From positions 21,578,307 through 21,642,306 of the forward strand of contig NC_066845.1 of the NCBI RefSeq assembly GCF_001640805.2: DNA of 64,000 nt. The letters are read 5' to 3'. The position numbers and the translations under genes are program-made. The notes beneath the pieces are model-generated. The model was not told where the DNA came from, did not search any database, and worked only from the letters and a program-made list of their open reading frames with translations. Source of the stretch: Lates calcarifer (taxonomy: Eukaryota; Chordata; Actinopteri; Centropomidae). Shown in pieces: positions 1 to 13,800 of the stretch (the stretch's first letter is position 1; each line of letters starts with the position of its first letter).

Positions 1-499
1 GGTACCTTAAACAATTCTCTGTAATTTCCAGATTTCGAATCAGCTCTTGTAGTCATTATTTTTTGTGTGTCACCATACTGTTTTTAAATAAAGAAATACA
101 AAAAACATATCAGTATCTGGGAATAAGGGCACCACACTCCACGCAAAATAAATTGTAATGGAGTAATAAAAATGATTATTACTTTTGTAGAGTAAAGGGG
201 GCGATGTGATGTTCAATTAGGAATAACTAGTAAGATCCACACAGACAGGGTTGATCTTATGTATGTAAGACACAAACTTAATACCCTTGGTGAATGTGAA
301 AACTTTTTGATTCATATAATTCATCTCACATGGGGTGGCAGAACTACAATACACTGTAGATTAAGAGGAAAAAACATTATGTATCCCCCGAAAAGAGAAG
401 GTCACAATGTCATGTATCAAAAGTTACTCAGACCCTCTGCTCTTTTTCGCCCCCATCCTCCACCTCAGTAAACATCTTACACATCTGCAGGTGTGAAGC

Positions 500-870
500 T
501 ACTGCTGCTACTGTTCTTGCCTGTAGGCGCGCACAGTGCCAGCAGCACTTCCGCACCTCTCGGTTGTTCCACCGGTTCTGTCCAATGAGCGGAGACATAT
601 CCATGACGTCGGCAGTCATCTGTGTTGAGGTGATTACGTGTAGCTCGCAACTAGCAGCAGTTAGCTTGTCAGAGGGGATACCACCAGCGAGTTCATATTG
701 AGGGGTCACAACGATAGCTCTTCTGTTAGTGTGTATATAGAGAAAAATGGAGTGGACACTAATTGTTCTCCCGAAAACACCACGGACTGACATTTTTCGC
801 TGTTAAAATGGTAAGATAAAAGCGACTTCAGAGAACGAGCAAGCTAGCGACAGCTAACATCACCCGGCGG
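500..870 (+). promoter_or_regulatory. GOLGA1: Probable GOLGA1 promoter and non-coding first exon
   Basis: This stretch is richer in CG dinucleotides than the AT-rich sequence on either side, as expected of a housekeeping promoter, and I see no clear TATA box. A good splice donor (ATG followed by GTAAGA) sits at 810/811. An acceptor (TTTTTCTAG) ends at 1647, just before the exon that holds the golgin-97 start codon. The simplest reading is a non-coding exon 1 ending at 810, joined to an exon 1648-1933 whose coding part begins at 1805. The transcription start is not determined, and both the promoter and the 5' exon are inferred from position and splice signals only. Confidence 0.5.
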
Positions 871-1804
871 TGGTAATGTTAACTCTCATTGTTATGGCTA
901 GAAGAGTTAGCAGGCTAGCTGTCTGTCAAAACATAGTCCGACAGTGAAATTGTACATTTACAAAAGGGCTTTACACTGACAAGACACCATAGAGCCTTTA
1001 CTTTGCAGCAGTCTGTGTCTTTAGTTATCCACACATTTGTTGAAAGATGCGTTAATAGTTGGGATACACTCACTAGCCCAGCCATGAAACCAAATTTAGA
1101 TACAAACTCCGAATAACCTCTTTCAAAATCTCCACTGCAGTTATTTTTAATTTGATTGCAGTTACTCCAGTATTAGACTTTCTGTGCCCTGTATCAGTCA
1201 GTCATATGTCTTACAGTAACTCAGACGTTTATAGGTCTGGTGCAGTTTGCATTACAAAAGGAGAATCTGAAGTCTCTCATCTACAAAACAAAATGATCAG
1301 CTGTGTTTTAAACAATTGCGGAAGCCACAGTGGTTTATCAGTTTGACAAACACTGATTGTCTCCAGTTAATTATCCTTTAACCATCAATAAAAGACTACT
1401 AAATAAGTTAGATTCTTTGCTAGAAGTAGCCTGTAGACCTGCAGACTATACAACCACAACCAAAATTTGCCAATATTTGTCACTGATGTAGCAAAACAGC
1501 CCACCTGTTGTTCTGTGTGATGACAATAACGGATGCAAAAAGAGTTGGTATTGTTGGGCTTATTAAATGTGACATGTGACTGTTGCAGACAAGAAACCAC
1601 TGTTGTCAATCTTGGTGTTTTAATACATGTCTCTTTTCTTTTTCTAGATGTAGCAGAATGGAATTACCAGTACAGACTTCTGTTGAGTGGCACTGCATAA
1701 AGACAAGGCTGTGTTTCAGTTCATAAACTCCATGCATCACGTGAAGTTGCTTTCTCTCCAGAAACCGCAAATTGCACCAAAAAAGAGACACTGAAAAGGC
1801 AGAC

Positions 1805-4800
1805 ATGTTTGCCAAGTTGAAGAAGAAGATTGCAGAAGAGGCGGCGACAGCACCTCGGGGTGGTGTTCGTATACCACGCACCATCAGTAAGGAATCCATC
1901 ACCTCAGTGGGGGCAGACTCGGGGGATGACTTTGTAAGTTCTCACAGGTCTTATGCATTTAAATTTTTGCATGTGGTTTTTCTACATGGTTCACTGCATG
2001 TTTAATGTATAACCAGCAAATTTTTGGACATTGCATTGCATTAAGATTTTATTTTTTTTAAAATTCAGAATAATTGAAAACACGCTAAAGACAGATCACA
2101 CACATAGAAAGTGTGTGTGTGACCTGCATGAAGTAGTAGGGATCATAAATCTATTGGTCAAGTTACTTGAATAATGAGTAATTACATGATAAATATTAAT
2201 CTAAAAATGTGTAATAATTAACCAGCTTTGCACATCATTATCATCAACTATTCAGCTGAATATCTTGTTAGAACATGACTAAACTAAGTGTAGTAGTCAC
2301 TGAAATGTTTTAATGCATGGACGAAAAAATGAGTCACTTTATACGATGACCCACATGATATTGAGTAATGATATTCACTCATAAAAGTCCTTGTTACAAA
2401 GTTGCCAGAATTAGTCTGCCTTTCCTCTGTTGCGTTCAAATTAGTAAAGAAAACACTGCTGGCTATTAGATGTTCTCTGTCTCTGAGCACCCAGAAATCT
2501 GTGCTTATTGGTAGATCCACCTTTTCCAATGGTGCAGCTAGTTGGCATTAAACTCTACATGTCCAATTATTGGAATGACCCTTTATATTTTCAAGGATGT
2601 TTCTTTATTGCCCTTCACAGCAGCTTGTATGACACTATTTTTAATTGTTACACATGTGAGTGTAGTCATTGCCCATCTTTGATTTGTGCTGTCCTTAGTC
2701 CTAGGTTTTCTAAGGCAGAACAAATATCTCTATACTTGACTTGGTATTAAAGCTGCAGCAATTAAAAGAAAAATTATCACTAACTATTTTGCTAATTGAT
2801 TAACTGTTTAAGTTACTTTATAAATTAAAATGCCAGACATTAGACAGTTCCAGCCAGGCTTCTGTGAGGATTCTTAGTCCCAAATGATAGTAATTGAATT
2901 ATCTTGCAGTCTGGCATTTATATAAATAATATAAATAATTATTTTAAAAAATTAGCTGATTAATCACTAATGAAAATAATTAGTAAGTTACAGCTCTACT
3001 TGCAAGCACTCAAAACAGAGAAGAGACTTTTTTACTCTGACTGGGTTCTCACAGGCTCAACAGGAATTTCTATCGACAGCAGAAGCTGTAGCCAGTCATT
3101 GCAACAGACAGTGACAGAGAACATGACAACACACACAACAGCCTCTGTAACAAACTGACCTGTGTTTCACTAAATTAAATGGCTCATTATGGCGTTACTA
3201 GATCTAATCTGTTGATTAATGAACCGCACTGCATTGAATTCTTTTGAAACTGGACAGACATTAAGTATGATTTTTGATTGTCAGGCAGAACTGTCATATT
3301 TAGGCCAGTTGTCTAAATGTTAGCAGTCTTTCATAGCCAGACCTGTCAGAGCTTCAGAGTGGTCTGGCTGAAACCATTATCATTCTTCTGTTTGTATTTC
3401 CTTAAACCAATCACAGTTGACTCCAGTGCGGGTGCAAAATAGTGTCTGCAGGGAACTTGTTTTGATGGAACACTTTTGCTTAGGGAGCTAATTCCTCACA
3501 AAGAGAACACCAGAAACAACAGTAAAAGATGTTGACAGTGTGTTTGCACAATGCAAATACTCATCTAAACTTGCCATTTTTAATGTGTAGGCTTCTAGCT
3601 CGGAGGTTGTTGTTTCCTGTAGTGAGGGGGATTTTGAGAACAGTAACAGACAGGGGGAAGCAGTAAGGGAGTAGAACATTGCTTGAGACACACAGCCAAT
3701 GGCAGGCTTATACCCACAGTCTACATCCGGTGAGTCATACTAAAATGTTAGAGATTCTTTGGCAGCTCATGTTGATGCTGATGGCCTTGGTCCGGCTGCA
3801 TTAGTAATCCCCTCTGTAGCTGGATAAGAGCCTTTTTCTGCCTCTCTCCAGTGTAATCGAGTCCCAGGGACTGTGTCATTGTGCAACATCACTGCCAATT
3901 ATATAGATGCTCAATATTAAATCTCCCCCCACAAAAAAAAGAAAATAACAGCATGATGAAATAAACAATCTCAACTCAGATTTGAATTCTAATAGCAGAA
4001 TTAAAATTGCAGCAACCAACCAAAAATGCAACTAGCTCCATGAAAACAACAAAACCTGTTTTTTCTCTTCAAATAACTTTTCAGTATACATGGTGAAAAT
4101 AGAAAAACAGGAAATGTGATAAATTCTGTGGAGAAGGTTATCAAATGTCACGTTACTTTCTGAACAGGTTATTTTACAGAAATAGTAGATTTCTCTTTCA
4201 ACTTTGTTCACACATTTATTCCATGACACTATTTTCATTCTGGCTGTAATGGAAAGTAGATTGAAAAATAATATTATCAAATAATTACGGATGAATATTC
4301 TTCTCAGATAATTTGTCACATGTCACATTATTATAATAGAATTGTGATAATATAGTCTCCTTTGTATTGAGTGCATGTAGGCCTTATACTTAAGCCCAAC
4401 CACTGTAACATGAAGCCCTGTTCAGTCATTTGCACCACCTCATTTATTCAGAAGTCAGAAAACAATCACTGATGACTTTGTCTGTTTTGTGTTTCAGAAT
4501 TTTTCTTCTTTTCATTTCTGTTTTGGTAGGCTCTGCAGTGCACTGTGATTTTTAGGGTTTTGTAAAGCATATCCCAGGTTGTTTGTAAGAGCAGTGCTCC
4601 TGCCTTTTTTATGAAGGAAATCCATATCTGTGGAAATGCTCTGTGTATTGAAGCTAAAAGGGATACTGTAATCTATCCTTAGGCTGTAGTGTCATCTCAG
4701 TTGCAGTTGGTTAAATTATTTAGTGAAGTTGCTGAGTAGCAATACTGCCATCTGATATAGTGGCTTCAGAAAGTATTCAGACCCCTTCAGTTTTTGCACT

Positions 4801-7800
4801 CCTTGTTATGTTGTAGATTTTTTTAAAAATTGACATTTGCCCATTACTCTGCACTCAATAACCACATAAGCACAATGACAAAGTGAGAACATATTCTAAC
4901 ATTTTCTGATTTTTTTTTTTCAAAAAAATTAGAAACTGAAATCTCTCATTACCAAAATATTGAGCCTCTTTGCTTTAGCGATTGTATCCATTTAATATCA
5001 AATCGACATTTGTCTATAGCTAATTAAACTAGCCTGACTTTTACCACAGATGTGATCATTTGATCTTGATGATCATGACCAAAACAGTCATGTGACACAT
5101 GCAGGTGGAAGACATTAAAGTAGGTTTAAGGTATAATATTTCCAAAATACACAGCTTGCCCTAAGTGTAAATAGAATAATAAGGGCTCAACAGGATGCAC
5201 ATGCAGTGGTGGCAGAGGGTTGGTTTAATGCATGGACTTTATATCCAGGGACTTTCCCAAATTTCTGATGAATCACTAGATTAGAAAGGTAGCCAGGGAT
5301 GTTTTCTGGCAGTGAAAATAATGAGTTACCTCTGAAACACTTTGACTGTCACAGCTTGATGATTTGTAGAATTGATATCTAACGTATCGTTTGTGTGTGT
5401 CATCAGGCATCTGATGGCAGCAGCTCCAGGGACGACCTGCCTGCTCAGCTCCTCAGAAGGAATGATCAGATCCGGAAGCTGGAGGCCAAGCTATCAGGTA
5501 GGACATGTCAGACATGTCAGTAGAGTCTAAACAGCTGGCCCAATTCAGCCTGTAGCTTACAGGAGAGATCACTACCCAAGATTAGAAAAATTTAAGTGTA
5601 GTTTGTACCAGCAATGCACAGGGCTGTAAGCCATTCATCTTGTCTTTTTTGTTCAACTGGAAACAGCCATCCTATCTCATTTTACCTGTGAGAATACAGG
5701 AGCTGCTAATCTACTATTGTCTCCATCAGTTAATTGGTTTATGTTATTGTGTGATTGTCAGTGGTGGAAGAAGTATTCAGGTCCTTTACTGAAGTAAAAG
5801 CACAAACTAACTGAATGAGGTAGTATTAGATTAGAAACTCCTGTGTTCTGTCAGATCAAATGACTGTTTTTGTCAGTGGAGTCTGGTGGCTTTGAACAGT
5901 GTTGTTAGACTCTTACAATAACATATGAACCTGTTGGTGGCAGAAACAGGCGCTTTTAGTGGACGTATTTAGTGGCGGACAGTTGCACCGTTTGATTACA
6001 TTACAGCAGCTGTTTAGTGGTTCCAGGTACACCTTGCTCACTAATGGAGTGACAAAGAAATTTTTCATCTCTGTCAGTCATTTACACCCAAATACACGGG
6101 AAAATAAGTATCCTTTAATGTAAAGTAGGGAAGCTGTTTCCTCTATAAATGTGACCATCTTCTACATGCTATAAAATGCAGCAGAGAGGTTAGCCATGGT
6201 AGCAGTTATCTCTCTTGTTTGTAATATTGACTACATTAATGAATATAATCATTTATTGCTAGTGGCTGTATATTTGTTGGAAAAAAGTCATAATGTATTT
6301 CTAGATTTAGGGTGTTTTTTTTCAATCCTCTACTCGGTATAATAGCTCCTCTTTCCTTTGGGTGGCTTATGTGACTTCGCACCCTGACGTAAGGTTAAAG
6401 GTTGCACATTCTTATGGAGCCTTTTAACCAGCATGGTTTTCTTAGATAAGAAAATCATTAGTAGTTTTACCTTCCATTATTTCTCAATCATGTTTTCCCT
6501 TTTGTTTTCTCCCCCTCCTTTTGTTCACTCTCTCTCCTGCCTCTCTCTTACCGTCATCTGCCTCTTCCTTGTTTGTGTATTGTTTGTGTGGTTGTTTTTT
6601 GGTGTGTGTGTGTGTGTGTGGATGTGCTGTTAATACCCCATCCCATGACCCTACTCCCCAACACTAGACTACGCTGAGCAGCTACGAATTATGCAGAAGA
6701 CCAAGGACAAGCTTGAAATTGCATTAGAAAAGCATCAGGATTGTACGTACCTCTACTCTCCTCCCAATTAGCTTCCTTTCTCTCATCTGTCTTTCTGTTG
6801 GCTGTAAAAACCATCACCCAGTGCAACATCACTCCCTCCCGTAAAGGCAGTTTTGTATTCCAGATGCTAATATCATGGGCTTTAGAGATTTGCTTTGGGA
6901 ATGCTGGACGCTTTTTCTTTTAAATCTAAAAATCCACCCTCAGCTCTCTGACACTGATATTAATTCAGGACATTGATTTTAGAGGTGTGTATGCACCGCC
7001 TGTCACTTTGTTGGTCTACCTGCTTTCCCTCTATTTGCCCCACACATGTACTTAAGTTAACAGTTTTCTACATTCCCTACAGTGTGTGGAAACAGCTCCT
7101 AAAGATATTATGTTCACCCATTGCTTTCAGCTGATGTACTGTATGTGCACAAGACACAGACTGTATGATAGCCACACCCGTTATTCAAATATTAACAGGT
7201 CTTGTAGCTGTGTTGCATTCTGGTCTGTTGAGCTTGGTGCTAGTGGAGAAACTGGTATTTCTGCGCCTTACCATGTATTTCTCTTGATATCTCTGACTGT
7301 TTTGTGACATCTTGAAGGCTCTCTGTCCAACATTGTAGGACTTAACTGATGATACTGAATTTATGGTCTTGAGGGGGAATCCTAATGTTTTGGCGAGTCC
7401 CTGGCCTTTACTCTAAAAATGAAATTTTTTATACCCCTCTCTAATCCCCAATGTCCATTGTGCACAGCTGCTTTGTGTGCAACTGGCTCAGTCACAACTG
7501 GAGATGATCCACTGTCATTCCAGTCAGTGTGCCGATGTGCCTTTGCACAGCTCCTTTCATCAGTCTGTAATCTTTATACATTGGACCAGCATCTCTTAAT
7601 GCCTGAAATAAATTAGAGTCTATATAAATGCCTTCACTGACAGTGATCCAGTGGACATAAAGGGGTAATGGCAGGTTGCAATGAAATTTGCTTTGTTTGT
7701 TCATACTCTCCAGAGGATGACTCATTGCCCTGTTGCCCTCCCAAGATATAAACCTTTCTCTATCTATGAGGCCTTAATCTTTTGATTTTAATGGCCCCAT

Positions 7801-10800
7801 AGCTTTTCTCCTGGCGCCCCCCTCAGAGCTGACTTTAATGTTTTAGTTCATGGTAAAGAGCTACTGAGGACTGAGGCTTATCCTCAAATATTAGCGCTCT
7901 AAGAATAGTAAAATTATCAGTTGGTTTTCATGTTTAGATATTGTGAGATAGAGTGAATGTTACAGCTTCTGTGGGCTTTAGAATTTTATCCTAGTTTCAT
8001 TACTTCAGGGTGGATTTTTTTCTTATATACCTTGTATAGTGTGATGTTAGCTTCAACAAACTGTGTTTTAGTCTTTGTCAGTTGCCATGCATTGCTTGTC
8101 TTTGCCTGTCTTTGCTTCTGAGATAAACACACTTCTTAATCTGACTCTAACTTTAAGCTGCTAACAGTGCCACTGTCTGTGCTATTTAATATTTCTGTTT
8201 TCTTTGGTTGTCTACAAACCTCTCTATATGGTTTCCATGTTTCCCTTTCTGTTTCTCTCTTTCACTTTTACTACTCAGCATCCATAAAGAAACTTCAAGA
8301 GCAGAATGAGTCTCACCAGGCCAACAGAGCCAAAATGGCAGAGGGGATGGCTTTAGCACTGGAAAAGAAGGATCAGGTAAGTGCCACTGTCCAGTGTACA
8401 GCTGTACAGTGCTGCTTTGTTACTTGGGTACTTATCTCTTTTTGGCCTTTGCTTGCAGGAATGGATGGAGAAGATGGCCGATGTGGAAAAGGTCAGTCTT
8501 TAAATCCATCGTTGGTGACTTCCAGTAATATGTTATTTTGTGATGAAAATTTGACTGTTTTCCACACCAAACATGGAGAGATGAAGTACAGTGCTCAAAT
8601 TGGATGCTTTCACACCTAATCTGTTTGCAGAATTTTAGTGTGTTTGTTAAGTCATTGAAGCCTTGTTCCAGACTGACACACCCTGAAAAGGATTCAGGTT
8701 GTTGGTCTGGTCTGGTTTTTTGGAATCAAAACAGACTAACAGGATTTTGTTGTAGTTATATGATCGTTTAATAGAACTGCTGATTGTGAACTGTTAAGAA
8801 ATGATCTCCTGATCAAGGCTATAAGTGATGTGTATCATCCATGTCTGCATAGCAACATGTTATGTCAGAAAGTGAATGCTTTAAACCTGAGGTGTGTTGG
8901 GCTTGTGCGCTGCTCCTGCTATTTTAGTAGTATTCCCACAAAAAGTACATGAAATGAGTACAATAAACCAGTAAATCCATTGGTATAATACTGGTATGAA
9001 GTTCCTCTTTTTTCCCTCCCATTTCTATCAGCTGTTGTTTATTTCAGAGTGAATATTAAACAGACCAGAGCTCCTTTTGTCCTTTGTCAGGACCAAGCAA
9101 GCAAAGAAATGCAAAAACACACTTAAAGACGCTCGGTGAACTTTTTTTTACAAACAAGCAGAAGTTATGCTTATATTCAGTATTACTCACCAACACATGT
9201 CGTATGTGTCCTTGAGCTGTAATAAATGTGTTGAATACATAACCTGACTTTTAAATTGCTGCATATTTTGGTGTATTAGGGCTATCTGTTTCGTGAAACT
9301 ATTAATGCCATAACCTGCATGTCCTTGTGCACGTGCATGAGATAAACAAAACTGGGGCTCACCCATAGAAGAACAGCTCCAAAGCACAAGTCAAAACCTC
9401 CATAGGGAGCCTTAAAAATTGGCTTTTTAAAACCTGCTTGTCCTGAAAATGGACAATGCATGTGTACAACTGGTATAACTGTTGTGTTTGTTTAGGAGAA
9501 GGCTGCCCTGTCAGCCCGACTAGAGGAGATGATGGAGCAAAGCTTAGCACTCTTCCAGAAAAGGGATGACCTGGATGAACTGGAGGGCTTTCAGCAACAG
9601 GAGCTCGCTAAAGTTAAACACATGGTGCGTACATGTGGAATTGGATTTGCAGCATTTGGCAATTGAATTGAAAAGTGGAGCTGAGCTGGAAAGAAGTAAT
9701 TTAAAGAACAATGCTTTGGAATGCAGTGTGTGAGCCTGTGTGCAGCAGAGGAGAGTCTTTTTGGCACTGTATGTGTTTGAAACCACTTAGTTTGTTGAGG
9801 TTTGATTTTTTTTTTAACATGGGTTCATAGCAGCATTCTCTTCAGTCTTTAGTGCATGGTATGTTCTTTGATTATGATTTATTTCCCATTCAGTTGCTAC
9901 GGAAGGAGGAGCAGCTGAGCCAGAGGGAACGAGAGCTCCAGCAGAAAGAGGCTGAAGCTCAGTCAGCAAAGCGAGGGCTGTCCGAGGCTCGAGGGAAACT
10001 CCAGGTTCTGCAGCAGCAGCATGAGGAGAGCTGCAGACTCAACTCTGAGCTTGAAATAGAGCGGTAAGTGGGCTAGAGAAACATAAATATGTCTAATGAG
10101 AAAAGGAAGTTCATTATGGCCTGTTACAATTTGACTGTGATTTTTGTAAAAGAATACCATGTATGAGACAACATGTATCTCTTGACTTGTGCAGAGAGGA
10201 TCTGCTTCTGCTTAGAGAGGAGGCAGACAAGAAGATTGGCGAGCTGGAGGGACGATGCCAGGAGCTGCAGTCAGTCATCCAACAGGTCTCTGAAGACTTC
10301 CAGAAGGTCAGTCTGAGAATATAAGCTGCACCACATATGTCTCCACAAAATCTTACATCATTTCATCATTCATCATTTGACAGGACGTTTTTTTGGTCAA
10401 CCAAGTTTGTGGAATTTTGTTTTTCAGTCACAGAGTATGGTTTCAACTTTAGAGAAGTCCCTCCATGATTTACAGACTGAACATGATGTCCTGAAGTTGC
10501 AACAACAAAAGGTCAGAGAGTAGACAACATCTAACTGTGTTCAAATCAAATTCAAACAATGCAGAGTAAGAATGTATTTCAGGCAGTGAAAGTTACTGAG
10601 TTCTAGAAATCACAGTTACATGACAGGAATGTAACAAAATATAAGTGATCTTTTTCCGAACTGTTTTATGAATTATATCTGCATTTTTGAAAACCAACAC
10701 AAAAACAGAGAGTTTTAAAGCTGAGATTTTGTAAGTTTTTGGATATAAAGATGAGGAAACCTGGATTCTGTACTTATTTTTAGACATGTCCTCTCTTGGT

Positions 10801-13800
10801 ATCATCAGGCTGCTGTGACAGAGGAGGACAAGGAACGCTTATTAATGGACCTTCAGAAGAAAGTGACCTCCCTTGAGAGACGACTACAGGGGAACCTGAG
10901 TCAAGACGAGCATCTACAAGAGCTTCTCCAGGAGGTGAAGAACATCTAGCCCCGGGCTGAGTTTAGGACACTGGTGTTTCTGAGTGTTTCCATTAGTTTT
11001 AGTCATTTAGTATTTTTATTTATTTAATTTTATTTTACAGTTATCTCTGACTATGACTCTTGCAATAATTTACAGCAGATTAGTTGGTAGATTACCAAGT
11101 GTCAAAAGGCACAAACTGGTAGGACACATGGTTCTCAATGAACACATTCACTTGTGGAGGGAATTTCAGTGGTGTAATGTTTTATTGGATCACAGATAAT
11201 ACTTTTAAAGCTATTAAAACAAGTGTTAATAGTACCATCACATGAATTTGTAGAGAAAGAAACCAAAGCAGAGCAGCTATTTACCAGTTTATTTATCAGT
11301 GCTGTGGTTGGCTGTTCAGAAATCCAGCCTGGAGGAAAGTCTGGAAGAGACCAGAGCAGAGCTGCTGGCTGTCCGGACAAACCATGCTGATACTGTCAGC
11401 TCTCTGGAGGCGCAGGTAAACCGCTGCAATTACTCAACCCCAAAACCTTATCTATGGTAAAGTCCCTGCATCTATTATCATATTGTGTTTCACCAAAGCC
11501 ACAAACTCTGTAAATGTAAATCGCTGTAATTTCTGTTGATGAAGCAGAATGATAAATCATGAGTCAGTTACTCACTATGCTAAATTAGCAGACACAGGTA
11601 TAGAGGATATTGTTCTTGAGTGACGAAAATAAGATTGAAGTGTGAAGAAGTGTAGCCTGAGGAGAGTAAGCTGTACAAAGTGCCACAACTTGCCAGTTGA
11701 GCAGTTCGGGTGAAGAAAACAAATGCACCTTAATTTATTTCCGATTCCATCCTGTTACAATGTGGTCACTTCAATCCAGTTTGAAAAAAAAGTCCCAAAT
11801 GTTGACTATGATGGTGCTGATTAAAAACAGACTGCACTGTCAAAGAAAAAACTATCTCAGGATAGGTAATGAATGGTCCAGCTCAACATATGTCTGTCTC
11901 ATCTGACTTTAGGTGTCCAGAATGAGCTGCAGCATCACTGAGCTCCAGACCCTTCTCCGACACAAAGATGATTCGTCCAGGGCCTACAGAGAGAGAACTG
12001 ACACACAAGTAAGCAACACTCCTGCAAGAGAAATTTGAGAGTGGAAAGTCCTGTTAGTTTGTTCTATGTGTTTTGTCTTTCATAATGTCACATTGTTTTT
12101 TTGATGATTATGTCTTGTGGAATATAAACAGAAAAACTTAGTAGTGATTAATTGAGTCAGCCTCAAGCTGCATAGAGCCACACAATTCAACTTTTTGCCA
12201 ACAGAAGGCATATCAGATCAAGCTTACAGATACACAGCAAACATATTACACAGCTAAAAGCACTGTAACAATCTAGATTACTCTAATAAATTACTTGTTT
12301 CTTTTTAAGCATTGTTCATTAAACAGAGTTCATGGTTTTGGGAATCAATGCGTCTGGTTGTTTACCTTAATACAAACAAAACAGATTCTGTTCTGATGAT
12401 GTTCTCACAGTGTGGTGGTCCGGTCACAATCAGTCAATATACTATTTTGTGTTTCAGGTTGCCAATCTGGAGCAGCAAGTCCTAGACAGCAGTGAGAGAC
12501 TGAAGAGTGCAGAGCAGCAGATCACAGACAAACAACAACACATGGATAAACTGGTGAGAACCAAGGCACAAGGTTTATCAGCCATGTTCAATACGACGAC
12601 ACATTATCTCTGCGCTTGTGGAATATAATTTTAGGCACTTTCCTTAATCTGTCAGTTGTCATTTTGTTGGTCAATGATCAATAAATCATTGAAATTTCAT
12701 TGTACGCATGGTACACATAAAATTAAATTAGATTTTAAAAATCATGCTGTCATTCCAAATTGCTTTTCCTGCTCTGCCTGTATTTGTTCAACAAATGGCT
12801 TAACAAAATCAAAATAGTAAAACCACTAAGGATTTGTAAATTGCTCACTTTGTTGCCACCTGGTGGTAGTATTAAAAATGATTAAAAAAAGTACAGTATA
12901 ACAGCAAGTTATGACAAAACAACATTAGATCCAGCAACTATCAGAAGCTGAACTACACTTACTAAATTAAATGGATTCCTGGATGCCCTTTCCATGATAT
13001 CTAATATCTCAATTATTATTGTGTAGGAAGACACATTTTTCCCTTTTTTGGATAGTTAGACATACTGTCCTATAAAGTCAATACAAACTCAAGGCAGTTC
13101 AAGTTGAATTCATTTATTTTCATATACAGTAAAGCTAGTACAGTGCCGGTTCAGGGCTGATTGCTTGGTCTGCAGTCACACATCTCAGAGCTTTCTTGAG
13201 AGCATCATCCAAACAGCGTCACAGTATTCATTTCAAAAGTCTAGCCTTTCAGGACAGCACAGCAACAATTAAATATTGTGGGATGGTGCAATAGTCACCA
13301 CTTAATGAAGCTGGTTAAGTTTGGGAATGAAAATTACCCATTACAGAAACATACCAAATGTAGGTACAGAGCCCCCTAGGGGCCAGCAGGGGAAAAAGAA
13401 GCTCCATGTGGAAATGTGTAGGCTCTGTAGAAATCTGTGTGCACACTTGCCATGCTCCTGGATTCAAGGTTCATGCCCTCAGATCTATGACCTCAGACCA
13501 CCTGGTTTGGGAGTGTGAAAAGCACAGTAAATACACTGTTACATAAAGAAAGCATGGATCTTTTTTGTTCCCAGCTGACCCTGGGTGTTCACTGTCTTCA
13601 TGGTGTAGTTCCACCTTGAAGCTTGAAGCTTTCTTGAGAACCACTCATCCAAGTCGACACTGTCCACCAAGTTTGAAGGTGATCAAATGAGCGGTTGTTG
13701 AGAAAATTTAAATATAGACAGAGATTCCTCCAGTTACAGTTCAATGCCACATGTTCATGTGCAAGTGTGCTCACTCACACTCATTAATTAATAGATAGAG

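Noticed and set aside
428..793. 121-codon minus-strand open frame over the GOLGA1 promoter
   Set aside because: It coincides with CG-rich promoter sequence, which is stop-poor by composition, and shows no recognisable motif.
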